Below, in pieces: positions 28,163 to 36,614 of a DNA stretch of 64,000 nt. A program made the translations under genes and the position numbers. Source of the stretch: Pedobacter sp. GTDB lineage: Bacteria; Bacteroidota; Bacteroidia; Sphingobacteriales; Sphingobacteriaceae. The notes under the pieces were generated by a model. The model was not told the origin of the DNA. It saw only the letters and a program-made list of their open reading frames with translations, and did no database searches. The DNA lies in NCBI GenBank assembly GCA_031119475.1, contig JAVHXV010000002.1, forward strand, positions 1 to 64,000. The letters are read 5' to 3'. Within the stretch, counting starts at the first letter, position 1; each line of letters opens with the position of its first letter.

Positions 28163-28642
28163 ATGTCTTTCTACAACTTTGAGCCCAATCGAGATCCACA
28201 ACAGGAAGATGAACATTTTATGCGCCTGGCCTTAAATGAGGCAAAAAAAGCATTTGATCAGGAAGAAATTCCCATTGGGGCCATCATTGTGCATAAGGGC
28301 AAGATCGTGGGCCGTGGATCCAACCTCACCGAGCAGCTCAATGATGTAACAGCACATGCCGAAATGCAGGCCTTTACCGCTGCAGCACAGACCTTGGGCG
28401 GAAAATACCTGCGCGACTGCACCCTCTATGTGACCATCGAGCCCTGTGTGATGTGTGCCGGGGCGAGTTATTGGACACAGATCAGTAAGATCGTGTATGG
28501 CGCCAAGGAGGAAAAACGCGGTTTTACCAAGGTCGGGGAAAATCTTTTGCACCCCAAAACGTTGTTAGTTGGCGGTGTACTGGCTGCGGAATGCGGGGCA
28601 CTCATGACCCTTTTTTTCCAAAATAAACGAAAAGAAAGTTGA
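28163..28642 (+). CDS. tadA: tRNA-specific adenosine deaminase-like nucleoside deaminase
   Basis: A 159-residue zinc deaminase. The catalytic motif HAEMQAF supplies the zinc ligand His and proton-shuttle Glu, and PCVMCAG supplies the two Cys ligands. FMRLALNEAKKAFDQEEIPIGA at the N-terminus is the TadA pattern. TadA converts A34 to inosine in tRNA-Arg(ACG). A guanine-deaminase role is less likely given the sequence style. It follows csaA after a short repeat-containing gap. Confidence 0.88.
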   Translation: MSFYNFEPNRDPQQEDEHFMRLALNEAKKAFDQEEIPIGAIIVHKGKIVGRGSNLTEQLNDVTAHAEMQAFTAAAQTLGGKYLRDCTLYVTIEPCVMCAGASYWTQISKIVYGAKEEKRGFTKVGENLLHPKTLLVGGVLAAECGALMTLFFQNKRKES

Positions 28643-28661
28643 CAAACTCGTGTATAAAATC

Positions 28662-28683
28662 TAACCTTTGTAAATTATATTTG
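28662..28683 (+). promoter_or_regulatory. Candidate Bacteroidota-type promoter elements for SOD
   Basis: TATATTTG (28676-28683) matches the TAnnTTTG -7 box 35 bases before the SOD start. An alternative TAACCTTTG (28662-28670) lies 20 bases after a TTG at 28639-28641. Which is used cannot be told by eye. Confidence 0.35.
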
Positions 28684-28717
28684 TACTTCACAATTTTAAA
28701 CTTAAATCAATAACATT

Positions 28718-29326
28718 ATGGCTTTTGAATTACCAGCGTTGTCCTATGCAACAGACGCACTAGAACCACATATCGATAAAATGACCATGGAAATCCACCA
28801 TGGAAAACACCATGCTGCCTATGTTACCAACCTGAACAAGGCTTTGGAAGGTAAACCTGAGGCCAATGGAAATATCGAGGACATCGTTAAAAACATCTCA
28901 AAATATCCAGCTGCAGTGCGCAATAACGGTGGTGGCCATTATAACCACTCGCTTTTCTGGACAGTATTGGGTCCGAATAAAGGTGGTGAGCCAACAGGCG
29001 ATTTAGCAAAGGCCATTAATGCCGCTTTTGGCTCTTTTGCCGAGTTCAAGACCAAGATCCAAGAGGCCGGCGCAACACGTTTCGGTTCGGGATGGGCCTG
29101 GCTTTCGGTAGGTGCCGATAAAAAATTGGTCGTTTCTTCTACACCAAACCAAGATAACCCCTTAATGGATATTGCCGAAGTAAAGGGCACGCCTATTTTC
29201 GGAATAGATGTTTGGGAGCACGCCTATTACCTGAAATATCAGAATAAACGTCCTGATTACCTAGCAGCGATCTGGAATGTTGTAAATTGGGACGCCGTAG
29301 CAGAACGCTACAAAAAAGCATTGTAA
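28718..29326 (+). CDS. Superoxide dismutase (Fe/Mn)
   Basis: A 202-residue cytosolic SOD. Metal ligands are present in order: His in [10 protein letters not shown], His in [11 protein letters not shown], and Asp and His in [19 protein letters not shown]. The outer-sphere region is [11 protein letters not shown]. Whether iron or manganese is used cannot be decided safely. A hairpin with near-perfect arms follows. The peroxide sensor OxyR is encoded two genes away on the opposite strand. Confidence 0.95.
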   Translation: MAFELPALSYATDALEPHIDKMTMEIHHGKHHAAYVTNLNKALEGKPEANGNIEDIVKNISKYPAAVRNNGGGHYNHSLFWTVLGPNKGGEPTGDLAKAINAAFGSFAEFKTKIQEAGATRFGSGWAWLSVGADKKLVVSSTPNQDNPLMDIAEVKGTPIFGIDVWEHAYYLKYQNKRPDYLAAIWNVVNWDAVAERYKKAL

Positions 29327-29348
29327 TAGGGTAGAGCCTTATACAGCT

Positions 29349-29400
29349 AATCACCTAATTAACTAATTTGATCATTAGCTAGTTAGGTGATTTATTTTTT
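29349..29400 (+). terminator. Hairpin terminator after SOD
   Basis: The 19-base arms 29349-29367 and 29374-29392 (AATCACCTAATTA and its complement, two G-U type mismatches) are followed by TATTTTTT. Confidence 0.8.
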
Positions 29401-29434
29401 ATGGATATTTGCGTAAATTGCAAGCGATTTACAG

Positions 29435-29881
29435 ATGAAGATGAAAAGATTGATTTTAATACTTTTGTTGGCCATGGGCCTTGGTGCCGCAGGCTTCGCG
29501 CAGAAGATGCCAACGGCAGATGAAGTTGCAAAAAAGAACGTGGAAGAACTGGAAAAACGCCTAAATCTTTCCGCCACGCAGAAAAGCATTATCTATAACT
29601 ATGCCTACGAGGCGGCCAAGGAACAGTTTGCACTCTTCAAAAAACAGCAGGCCGGAACGTTCCAACAGGAAGATGAGACCCGTTTCTACAAGATGCAGGC
29701 CGACCTGAACAAAAGCATCAAAACGGTCTTAAAACCCGAACAGGTGATCGAATTCAACAAGGTCATCGAGGAGCGCCTGAGCGGGATCGACCCTAACAAA
29801 AAGAAAAAGAAACTTAAAAAAGGCGAAGAAGAAGAAAAAGTGGTTGGCATTGAAGGACTCAAGTCCGTTACCAACAACTAG
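29435..29881 (+). CDS. Secreted helical protein of unknown function
   Basis: A 148-residue exported protein (signal to about residue 22, GFAQ). The mature part is helical and rich in Lys, Glu and Gln, with ATQKSIIYNYAYEAAKEQF and VLKPEQVIEFNKVIEERL, resembling the LTxxQ-type periplasmic helical proteins (Spy/CpxP-like). A Lys/Glu cluster (KKKKKLKKGEEEEK) lies near the end. A second ATG at 29441 is an equally possible start. Its stop codon shares bases with the stop of oxyR. Confidence 0.6.
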   Translation: MKMKRLILILLLAMGLGAAGFAQKMPTADEVAKKNVEELEKRLNLSATQKSIIYNYAYEAAKEQFALFKKQQAGTFQQEDETRFYKMQADLNKSIKTVLKPEQVIEFNKVIEERLSGIDPNKKKKKLKKGEEEEKVVGIEGLKSVTNN

Positions 29882-30810
29882 AGCCCGATTACATCCTTCT
29901 TTTTCCTTTGCTTCATGGTTTTCGGTACCACGGCCAGCACCTCTTCTTTGAGCGCGTTCAGCATCCGTCTTTTAATGAAGTTCTTATGTGTCACCAGACT
30001 GATTTCCCTTACGGGCTCTGGCGACCTAAAATAACGTACCTTGTTCAACTGCTTGGTACTGAGTTCTGCCAATGCCAGTTCGGGCAATAAGGTAGCCCCA
30101 TCATTAATGTCGACCATCCTGATCAGCGTTTCCACGCTTCCGGTATTATAGGTCAGTGCCTGAAGGCGGTTGTTCTGCGTTGACCGGCAGATATTCAGTA
30201 CCTGGGTACGCATGCAATGCCCTTCATCCAATAGCCAGATATTTTCTTCTGCCAGGTCATCGGCCTCGATGGCCTTCTTTTTATAGAGCTTGCTGTTCTT
30301 GCTGATGTAGCTCACAAAGTTTTCATAATAAAGTGGGGTCTCCGTGAGGTGCGAATTGGCCAAAGGTGTGGCTAAAATTCCACAGTCTATGGTTCCGTTC
30401 TTTAAATGATGGATGATGTCATCCGTGGTATATTCCCAGATCAACAATTTCAACCCGGGATATTTTTCCAACATCGATGCAATTACTTCGGGCAATAGGT
30501 AGGGTGCGATGGTCGGGATGATGCCAATCTTCAATTCACCCACAATATCTTTTTGTTGACTGTTGATCAGCTCCTGGATCTTTTTATTTTCTTGGAGCAC
30601 GATGCGTGCCTGCGCAATGACCTGACTGCCGATTTCTGTCGGAACAATGGGCTGCGTGCTCCTATCGAAGATTTTTACGTTGAGGAACTCCTCTAACTTC
30701 TGTACCTGCATGCTCAAGGTGGGCTGGGTCACAAAGCATTTTTCTGCAGCACTTACAAAACTCCGGTAGGTATCAACAGCCACGATGTATTCTAACTGGA
30801 CTATGGTCAT
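29878..30810 (-). CDS. oxyR: Hydrogen peroxide-sensing LysR-type regulator OxyR
   Basis: A 310-residue LysR regulator. The N-terminal winged helix is at 1-60 (FVSAAEKCFVTQPTLSMQVQKLE). The redox pair Cys199 and Cys208 lies in LLDEGHCMRTQVLNICR, at the same numbers as in E. coli OxyR, so disulfide-based peroxide sensing is very likely. Closeness to SOD fits an oxidative-stress role. It is convergent with the secreted helical protein, the genes sharing four bases. Confidence 0.93.
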   Translation of the reverse strand: MTIVQLEYIVAVDTYRSFVSAAEKCFVTQPTLSMQVQKLEEFLNVKIFDRSTQPIVPTEIGSQVIAQARIVLQENKKIQELINSQQKDIVGELKIGIIPTIAPYLLPEVIASMLEKYPGLKLLIWEYTTDDIIHHLKNGTIDCGILATPLANSHLTETPLYYENFVSYISKNSKLYKKKAIEADDLAEENIWLLDEGHCMRTQVLNICRSTQNNRLQALTYNTGSVETLIRMVDINDGATLLPELALAELSTKQLNKVRYFRSPEPVREISLVTHKNFIKRRMLNALKEEVLAVVPKTMKQRKKKDVIGL

Positions 30811-31005
30811 ATCATCAAAATCTATATTTGATTCTAAAGTTATAAATTTTAACTATAATAAAATTCATTATTTTTTAAGTTAAAATGCTTCACCTTTTTA
30901 GAAAATTTTCTTTTGGCACGCTTTTGTCTTTCTACTCTGCAACCCGCACAACATGAAGTTGTAAGGGTGTTGGAAGCGCCTAATTTTTTGATAATTTTTA
31001 CTGGA

Positions 31006-31023
31006 TATAACAAAATTGTTATA
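31006..31023. promoter_or_regulatory. Inverted repeat in leader of outer-membrane gene
   Basis: TATAACAA and TTGTTATA flank two bases about 50 bases upstream of the following gene. It may be an operator, but it lies in AT-rich DNA and could be chance. Confidence 0.3.
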
Positions 31024-31072
31024 ACTTTATCTAATATTCTATAAATAGGCCAACTATTGCTTTATTATAGAC

Positions 31073-31963
31073 ATGTTTATGAATAAATTAATTGATCTCA
31101 AGTCTACCGTTAAAGTCCTTGCTGTTATAGCGCTCATTTTCACTGCATTTCCGAAAACCGGGAACGCGCAAAATGTGTTTGAAGATAAGCTGAGGGTGAA
31201 ATTGGACTCTTTGCGGAAAGAGAAGGAGTTGAGTTTTTTTGGCGATATTACCTTGTTGCCGAACAATGCGGTTTCGAGCGTAATGACACCATCTGGATGG
31301 GGCGGTGGAAATACAACGTACATTTATGTAGTGGGAGGAGGGATTTTCCCTGCGCAATATAAAGATCCAAGTACTGGGGACTTGATTGCTGCTGCCGGGA
31401 TCAGTTTCGGCGATCCAAAGAAATGGGTCAATGTTTCGGCCAGCATCAATGTAGGAAGGGTTGATGATTTCAGGGACTTATCTGGAAACATTATCCTGAG
31501 CAGACAGATCTTCAAGGCGAGCAGCATCGCCGTTGGCGGATTACAGGTGTTGGCGAGCAGATCGGTGTCTGACGCTCCAGATCCTACATTTTACATCGCA
31601 TTTAGCCATGCGGTACAGTCGGTGCACTCTAAAACGGGCGGCCGGTCTGCATTGGGCTATACCATCGGGATTGGAACTGGACGTTTTTTATATAAGAGTC
31701 CGCTCGATGTACAGACTGGAAAAGGCAAGTATGGCACGGGCGTTTTCGCCAATGTGTCTTACGAGCTGTTTAAGAACGTAAACCTGAATGCCGAATGGTC
31801 GGGACTGAATTTAGGAATATCAAGCGGTATCAGGCCTTTTAAGAGGTCTGCGCTTACATTTGGTTATGGCGTATATAACCTGACCAAAAACTCGGGAGAC
31901 CGGATCTCGTTCATCGGATCGCTGGCCTATCCGTTTGTGTTAGATAAAACAGTAAAACAATAA
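31073..31963 (+). CDS. Exported protein, probable outer-membrane barrel
   Basis: A 296-residue protein of unrecognised family with an N-terminal signal ending near GNAQ. The mature part has many alternating beta strands with Gly/Ser turns (GYTIGIGTGRFLY, LTFGYGVYNLTKN) typical of porin-like barrels. MNK at 31079 is an alternative start. Two further exported proteins follow at short spacing, forming a likely operon of envelope proteins. Confidence 0.65.
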   Translation: MFMNKLIDLKSTVKVLAVIALIFTAFPKTGNAQNVFEDKLRVKLDSLRKEKELSFFGDITLLPNNAVSSVMTPSGWGGGNTTYIYVVGGGIFPAQYKDPSTGDLIAAAGISFGDPKKWVNVSASINVGRVDDFRDLSGNIILSRQIFKASSIAVGGLQVLASRSVSDAPDPTFYIAFSHAVQSVHSKTGGRSALGYTIGIGTGRFLYKSPLDVQTGKGKYGTGVFANVSYELFKNVNLNAEWSGLNLGISSGIRPFKRSALTFGYGVYNLTKNSGDRISFIGSLAYPFVLDKTVKQ

Positions 31964-31970
31964 TAAAGAA

Positions 31971-32402
31971 ATGAAAAAGCTAGTCATAATGTTAATTGCT
32001 ACTTTGGGGATGATGGGCATTAACAATGCAAAAGCACAAAATGCAACAGGTTCGGCATCTGATAACAATGTGCCGATTACACAGGTTACACCACAGATTA
32101 CACCTCCGGTAACGGCGGCACCCGTGGTAACCGTGCCCGCTGCACCTGCCATGCCTGCCATTGCCGCCCCAGCGGCAGCAGCTCCTGCGCCAGGCGCAGT
32201 AACAACCGGAGCTCCGGCCGCAGCTACAACCGTCCCTACGGTACCAGCTACGCCAGCAGCACCTGCAGCACCCCCTGCAAATGCTACAGCTCCACCACCA
32301 TCATCTGTTCCAACATCTATTCCATTACCTCAAATGACGGTTTTGCCACCAATTCCCGCCATTCCGCCTAGCCCAAGTATCAGGTTGGCACTTGGGGTCT
32401 AA
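31971..32402 (+). CDS. Ala/Pro/Thr-rich secreted protein
   Basis: A 143-residue exported protein (signal MKKLVIMLIATLGMMGINNAKA). The mature region is almost entirely low complexity, with repeated PAAPAAP, PVVTVPAAP and PPPSSVPTSIPLP-like stretches. It is probably an extended, disordered wall or surface spacer. It begins seven bases after the preceding gene. No domain is recognised. Confidence 0.65.
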   Translation: MKKLVIMLIATLGMMGINNAKAQNATGSASDNNVPITQVTPQITPPVTAAPVVTVPAAPAMPAIAAPAAAAPAPGAVTTGAPAAATTVPTVPATPAAPAAPPANATAPPPSSVPTSIPLPQMTVLPPIPAIPPSPSIRLALGV

Positions 32403-32438
32403 TCAGCTATTATCAGTTAAAAAATTTATTTCAATACT

Positions 32439-33281
32439 ATGTACAAAGTCAATAAATTGCTATTGAAGGCCACGCTTTTTGCTATATTTTTCTTGTCTTT
32501 TACCGCCGTACAGGCGCAGGTCGGACACCGGGTCTTCACTTTTAAGGCTGGCGATGAATATGAAACAGAGATGATCACCAACTCCAACGCCGTATTGAAG
32601 CGTGGCAACCAGGTGCTCAACATCAACTCTACCACCAATGCGACAAAAGCCTATAAGGTGGCCACGGCAAATGCCGAAGAAACCAACCTGACCGTAGAGA
32701 TCAAGAGCATGGACAACATGATCGAAGCCCTGGGAGAAAAGCTACATTTTAACTCGGCCAACAAAGTCGATTCTTCATCCACCATCCTCAGAGCGCTCGA
32801 TTTTATGGTGAAAAAACCAGTTAAAGTTGCGCTAGACAAATATGCGGTGATCAAGACTTCAACAGATTATCGCGCCGAGCTGGCTACCGATACCTTGGTC
32901 TCTTTTGCCGGACTTAAGCCAGAGTTTTTCGAAAAAGGCACTTTGTTTAGCCTATTGGCTGATATCTCTTACAACAAGAACATCCAGAAAGGCTTTACCT
33001 GGGGCGATACGGTAGAAATGGACAAGCAAAAACTGGTAAGCAAATGGACCATCGAAAGCATGACCGAAAAGAATACGGTCGTTAAGTTCAGTACAACCAT
33101 TACCGGAAAGCTTGTCAACAGCAGCAGTAATGGCACTTATGTAGTCGACAATGCGACCGGACTTGTGGTCGAAAAACTCGTGTACAGCGTTTCTGTGGGC
33201 TATCAGATCTCTGCCGGAAATACGGTGTATGCGGTTTCCAGATCGACCAGTATTGCCGAACGAACGCGAAAGGTAAAGTAA
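32439..33281 (+). CDS. Secreted protein of unknown function
   Basis: A 280-residue exported protein (signal to about residue 27, AVQAQ). It appears all-beta with long polar strands (VFTFKAGDEYETEMITNS, EKNTVVKFSTTITGKL, GLVVEKLVYSVSVGYQ). No family is recognised with confidence. It is the third of three consecutive genes for exported proteins and is followed by a repeat-rich gap. Confidence 0.6.
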   Translation: MYKVNKLLLKATLFAIFFLSFTAVQAQVGHRVFTFKAGDEYETEMITNSNAVLKRGNQVLNINSTTNATKAYKVATANAEETNLTVEIKSMDNMIEALGEKLHFNSANKVDSSSTILRALDFMVKKPVKVALDKYAVIKTSTDYRAELATDTLVSFAGLKPEFFEKGTLFSLLADISYNKNIQKGFTWGDTVEMDKQKLVSKWTIESMTEKNTVVKFSTTITGKLVNSSSNGTYVVDNATGLVVEKLVYSVSVGYQISAGNTVYAVSRSTSIAERTRKVK

Positions 33282-33283
33282 GT

Positions 33284-33425
33284 TGAAGGTTCAAAGTTGA
33301 AAGTTGAAGGTTAAGAGCATAAAGCTTAAAGCCAATCCAAAGCAGAAAGCTGAAAGCGCAAGGCGCAGAGCTAGCCAAAAGAAATGCTGCTTTCCGCTTT
33401 TGGCTTTTAGCTTTAAGCTTCAAAT
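33284..33425. repeat. 7-bp-period tract with long imperfect inverted repeat
   Basis: Units of the AGTTGAA/AGGTTAA type are followed by AAAGCTTAAAGCCAA-like purine units (about 33318-33360). These are partly mirrored as complement by TTTGGCTTTTAGCTTTAAGC (about 33398-33420), so the gap before trmB can fold into a long imperfect hairpin. No gene is visible. Confidence 0.65.
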
Positions 33426-33452
33426 GTTACTTTTGCAGCTTAATCTCAAATT

Positions 33453-34103
33453 GTGGGCAAAGATAAATTAAGAAAATTCGCCGAAATAGATACGTTTCCC
33501 AATGTTTACCAGTTGCATTTGGGCAAGGTAATGAAGGGAAATTGGGCGGCAGGGCATTTCAAGAACAATCATCCGATCGTATTGGAACTGGCCTGTGGCA
33601 AAGGCGAATATTCGGTCAACCTGGCCAAACTGTTTCCAGAAAAGAACTTCATCGGCATCGACCTTAAGGGCAACCGCATCTGGCGGGGCGCCAAAACTGG
33701 TGTAGAAGAAGGTATCCAGAACCTGGCCTTTCTTCGGATCCAGATCGAAGACATCCTCGAATTTTTTGCCCCGGGCGAAATCGATGAAATTTGGATTACT
33801 TTCGCTGATCCACAGCCACAGGAAAGCCGTGAAAAGAAAAGGCTCACCTTCCCAGGATTTCTGGAAAAATATAGAATTTTATTGCGGCCTGGCGGGAAAA
33901 TCAACCTCAAGACTGATAACGACGGGCTGTATGCCTATACGGTAGAAAAAGTAAAGGAGCTGAACCTCATGACCCATAAAAATACCGCAGACCTTTACCA
34001 TTCTGATCTGGCAGATGAGGTCCTGTCGATCAAGACCCATTACGAAAAAATATACCTCAAGAAAGACAAGAACATCAACTACATCCAGTTTTCATTTGAC
34101 TGA
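33453..34103 (+). CDS. trmB: tRNA (guanine-N7-)-methyltransferase
   Basis: A 216-residue SAM-dependent methyltransferase that makes m7G46 in tRNA. The SAM site is VLELACGKGEYSVNLAKLFP with IGIDLKGNR; the catalytic region is WITFADPQPQESREKKRLT, the Bacteroidota form of the family DPWPKxRH stretch. The start is GTG at 33453, because no ATG precedes the conserved N-terminus. The length matches TrmB. Confidence 0.9.
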   Translation: MGKDKLRKFAEIDTFPNVYQLHLGKVMKGNWAAGHFKNNHPIVLELACGKGEYSVNLAKLFPEKNFIGIDLKGNRIWRGAKTGVEEGIQNLAFLRIQIEDILEFFAPGEIDEIWITFADPQPQESREKKRLTFPGFLEKYRILLRPGGKINLKTDNDGLYAYTVEKVKELNLMTHKNTADLYHSDLADEVLSIKTHYEKIYLKKDKNINYIQFSFD

Positions 34104-34230
34104 AACGTCGACTTGCGATGTCCTTATGGCATTAAGCTGACGACTTCGTAAGTCTATAGACTACGCATGTGGAATAACGATAAATGCCAGTGTTTGCTTA
34201 TCTTCACCTCTGTATTATAATGAATGAGCT

Positions 34231-34566
34231 ATGCCAAAATTAGATTCAAATTTCTACGATCAGGTATTCGAGATTGTCCGGCTCATCCCGAAAGGTAGGG
34301 CCACCTCTTACGGTGCAATTGCCAAGGCTCTAGGCGCTGGAGGTTCGGCGAGGATGGTGGGCTATGCGATGAGCAATGCAGGGATCGCACATTCCAAGGT
34401 ACCGGCGCATCGGGTGGTCAACAGCAGCGGACTGCTCACGGGCAAGTTCCATTTCTCCCCTCCCGAGCTCATGCAGCAAAGCCTGGAAGCCGAAGGGATT
34501 GTCGTGGTAAACGATAAGATCAAGAATTTTAAGCAGGTGTTCTGGAACCCCTTGGATGAGATTTAA
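34231..34566 (+). CDS. Alkyltransferase-like (ATL) protein, MGMT family
   Basis: A 111-residue protein equivalent to the DNA-binding half of O6-methylguanine-DNA methyltransferase. The active-site PCHR motif is PAHRVV here, so the methyl-accepting Cys is Ala. The family winged helix (GRATSYGAIAKALG with the Arg finger) is intact. ATL proteins bind alkylated guanine without repairing it and hand lesions to nucleotide excision repair. Its stop overlaps the stop of the convergent membrane protein by three shared bases. Confidence 0.88.
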   Translation: MPKLDSNFYDQVFEIVRLIPKGRATSYGAIAKALGAGGSARMVGYAMSNAGIAHSKVPAHRVVNSSGLLTGKFHFSPPELMQQSLEAEGIVVVNDKIKNFKQVFWNPLDEI

Positions 34567-34910
34567 GGTTTTCGGATAAAGTCCGTTAGCAGGAACACCA
34601 CTACAATGACCACGGCAACAATGGCGAAAAACAGGTGGTCGTTAAAGGATGACCGGAAGTAGGTGGCGGCCATGATCCCCAAAAAGAAAGCGACAAAAAG
34701 TTCGATCAATCCATGGATCCGGAATGGGATCACGCGCATGATACCACCAGTATTATTTGTAGCAAGCGTCAACAACAGGTGGATGCCACCCAGAAGGTAA
34801 CAATAAGTACCTGCAATGTCCGACAATGGGATAATGGACGGTGCCACAAAAAAGAAGATCACGGTGATGAAATCTAATGCGGCATGCACTTGTGGCGAAA
34901 TGATTTTCAT
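34563..34910 (-). CDS. Four-helix membrane protein, SPW-like
   Basis: A 115-residue protein with four hydrophobic helices (LDFITVIFFFVAPSII, YCYLLGGIHLLLTL, IELFVAFFLGIMAA, AIVAVVIVVVFLL). The layout resembles SPW-repeat or small DoxX-like proteins, but no diagnostic motif is seen. Function unknown. It is divergent from the AhpD-like gene, leaving a 58-base shared promoter region. Confidence 0.6.
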   Translation of the reverse strand: MKIISPQVHAALDFITVIFFFVAPSIIPLSDIAGTYCYLLGGIHLLLTLATNNTGGIMRVIPFRIHGLIELFVAFFLGIMAATYFRSSFNDHLFFAIVAVVIVVVFLLTDFIRKP

Positions 34911-34968
34911 GTTTTGAGGATTTCTAATTAAACAATTAGCTTAGAAAAAAGATTTATATTTCAGACAA

Positions 34969-35322
34969 ATGGGAAAATTAGCAGAAGAATTTAACGGTTA
35001 CCGGACCAAAATGAACGAGCGGATCATGGAATCTGCCAATACCAATATCAAACGTTTTTTCGCGCTAGACACAACTTCTTATGCCGAAGGCGCATTATCG
35101 GTCAAAACGAAGGAGATGCTCGGCCTGGTGGCTTCAATGGTGCTCCGTTGCGATGACTGCATCAAATACCACCTCGAGAAATGCTACAATGAAGGCGTTA
35201 GCCATGAAGAGATGAACGAGATCTTCATGATTGCCAACCTGGTTGGTGGATCGATCGTGATCCCGCATTACCGCAGGGCGGTGGAGTTTTGGGATGAATT
35301 AAATCAGTCTGAAAGTCAGTAA
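34969..35322 (+). CDS. Carboxymuconolactone decarboxylase family (AhpD-like) protein
   Basis: A 117-residue all-helical protein with the AhpD-like redox motif RCDDCIKYH, in which CxxC plus the downstream His form the peroxidatic site. The conserved surroundings SVKTKEMLGLVASMV and GVSHEEMNEIFMIANLVGG also match. Family members act as disulfide reductases or decarboxylases; the CxxC favours a redox role. Confidence 0.87.
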   Translation: MGKLAEEFNGYRTKMNERIMESANTNIKRFFALDTTSYAEGALSVKTKEMLGLVASMVLRCDDCIKYHLEKCYNEGVSHEEMNEIFMIANLVGGSIVIPHYRRAVEFWDELNQSESQ

Positions 35323-35324
35323 GT

Positions 35325-35372
35325 CGGGAAGTCCGGTGTGGAGAGTCCAAGAGTCCAGAAGTCCAAAAGTCC
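35325..35372. repeat. 7-bp-period tract (AGTCCAA type)
   Basis: Units AGTCAGT, AGTCGGG, AGTCCGG, AGTCCAA, AGTCCAG and AGTCCAA occur in succession after the AhpD-like stop, mostly at 7-base spacing. Confidence 0.75.
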
Positions 35373-35459
35373 ACTTTAAATCCTTCGCACTTTGTTCATG
35401 CTGAGTATCTCTGTAGGTGTGTAATTATCTGTCCTTTCTTTCAAGTAGATGCTTCAACA

Positions 35460-35687
35460 TCACCTCAAATTCGGCCTTTCGATGGTATCCGACTTCACAT
35501 GGTCTGCCCTATTGATGGCGCTATCGGCCAAGCGGACGGAATCGCCTGGGGCCTGTGCGCTCACGGTGTCGGCCATGGTACTATCTTTCGTAACAGAGTC
35601 GGCATTTTGCGCTTCACTTTGGTTCGAGCTGCATGCTGCCAAGGCCATCCCGGCCAGGGCAACTGTGGTGATCAATAACTTTTTCAT
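35460..35687 (-). CDS. Small lipoprotein, Ser/Asp/Ala-rich
   Basis: A 75-residue protein with a textbook lipoprotein signal (MKKLLITTVALAGMALAAC, Cys19 after LAA). The mature chain is short, polar and rich in Ser, Asp and Ala (QSEAQNADSVTKDSTMADT), with no fold predicted by eye. It probably is an envelope lipoprotein of unknown role. Confidence 0.65.
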   Translation of the reverse strand: MKKLLITTVALAGMALAACSSNQSEAQNADSVTKDSTMADTVSAQAPGDSVRLADSAINRADHVKSDTIERPNLR

Positions 35688-35699
35688 AGCTAGGTTTTT

Positions 35700-36370
35700 G
35701 GGTATAACAAATGGGGAGGGGATGTGTTCTGGCGAAATTCAGGTTTTGGGTTGCGGGTTGTAGGTCTTAAGCATCTAACCCAACCTACAACCTTAGGTTT
35801 AAGCTAGTTTTATTACCAATTGCCCTTGCTCTAGAATAATCATTACTCTTTTGCCACAATCGAAGCCTGCACTACGAAGCCATTCGCCCGCAAGTTGCAA
35901 CGCGGGAATATCCTTGTTTCACTCGGCATTTCCCAAGCTCCTTGGTATAACCGTTGTTTTGGTTTGCACCGTCAGTTGCCGGATAGGCTGATGGTATTTG
36001 AGTTGTTTCATTCTTTTGGGAAGGATTTGGTTTTGGTTCATTGATGTCTTGTTTTTCATTGCTTGCATATTTAATAGGTGTAAATGAATACCCAGATCAC
36101 CGCAAGCAATGTCGGAGACCGAATTGTTACTGGACTTTCACCAATTTGTCTGGGTATGGCTTTTTATCTAATCATGTTAAATCGCTCCAACATTACTTGC
36201 GAAATAAAGATGAGAATTAGAAAATTTCTAGTCGGAGATTATGCGGGTATAATCGATTATTTCACATCTACTCACATTTCTCTAGGATCACAAACATTAA
36301 CCATTGCGAAATTGCGGTAGTTTAACACCGCAGTATTTTTAACTAATATGCAGAAATTGAACCCTTAGTT
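35700..36370. other. Gene-poor gap before the accessory module
   Basis: About 670 bases with no convincing gene. It contains a hairpin-forming 7-bp-period segment (GGTTGTAGGT at 35756-35765 with its complement at 35783-35792). A roughly 200-base stretch of higher GC (about 35840-36040) looks like a decayed insert. AT-rich sequence leads to the XRE gene. A 78-codon frame at 36084-36320 has no recognisable features. Confidence 0.5.
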
Positions 36371-36383
36371 CTGAAGGTTCAAC

Positions 36384-36614
36384 ATGTCCATAAATTCCAA
36401 GCTTTCCATTCAAAAAAAATTCGGCGAAAATTTGCAAAAGATTAGGCTTGAAAAGGGCCTAACGCTGCGTGCATTAGCAGCAAATTGCGAATTGGATGAT
36501 AGCAATATTTCAAAAATAGAACAGGGAAAGGTTGATATCCAGTTGTCGACGCTGTTTGAATTGGCGAAGGGGTTGGGGGTTGAGGTACATAATCTATTAA
36601 AATTTGAATTATGA
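36384..36614 (+). CDS. XRE-family helix-turn-helix regulator
   Basis: A 76-residue single-domain Cro/C1-type DNA-binding protein: FGENLQKIRLEKGLTLRALA, then ANCELDDSNISKIEQGK (recognition helix) and LSTLFELAKGLGVEVHNLL. Its size matches controller proteins of restriction systems. It overlaps the downstream endonuclease gene by four bases (ATGA), which strongly suggests it regulates that gene and itself. Confidence 0.87.
   Translation: MSINSKLSIQKKFGENLQKIRLEKGLTLRALAANCELDDSNISKIEQGKVDIQLSTLFELAKGLGVEVHNLLKFEL

Noticed and set aside
30840-31072. An OxyR binding site in the AT-rich gap between oxyR and the next gene
   Set aside because: No convincing match to the spaced ATAG/CTAT pattern could be fixed by eye; only a short unrelated inverted repeat is listed.
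36084-36320. A 78-codon open frame before the XRE gene
   Set aside because: No recognisable motif, poor composition for a folded protein and no clear relation to the neighbouring module. It lies in a decayed gap.
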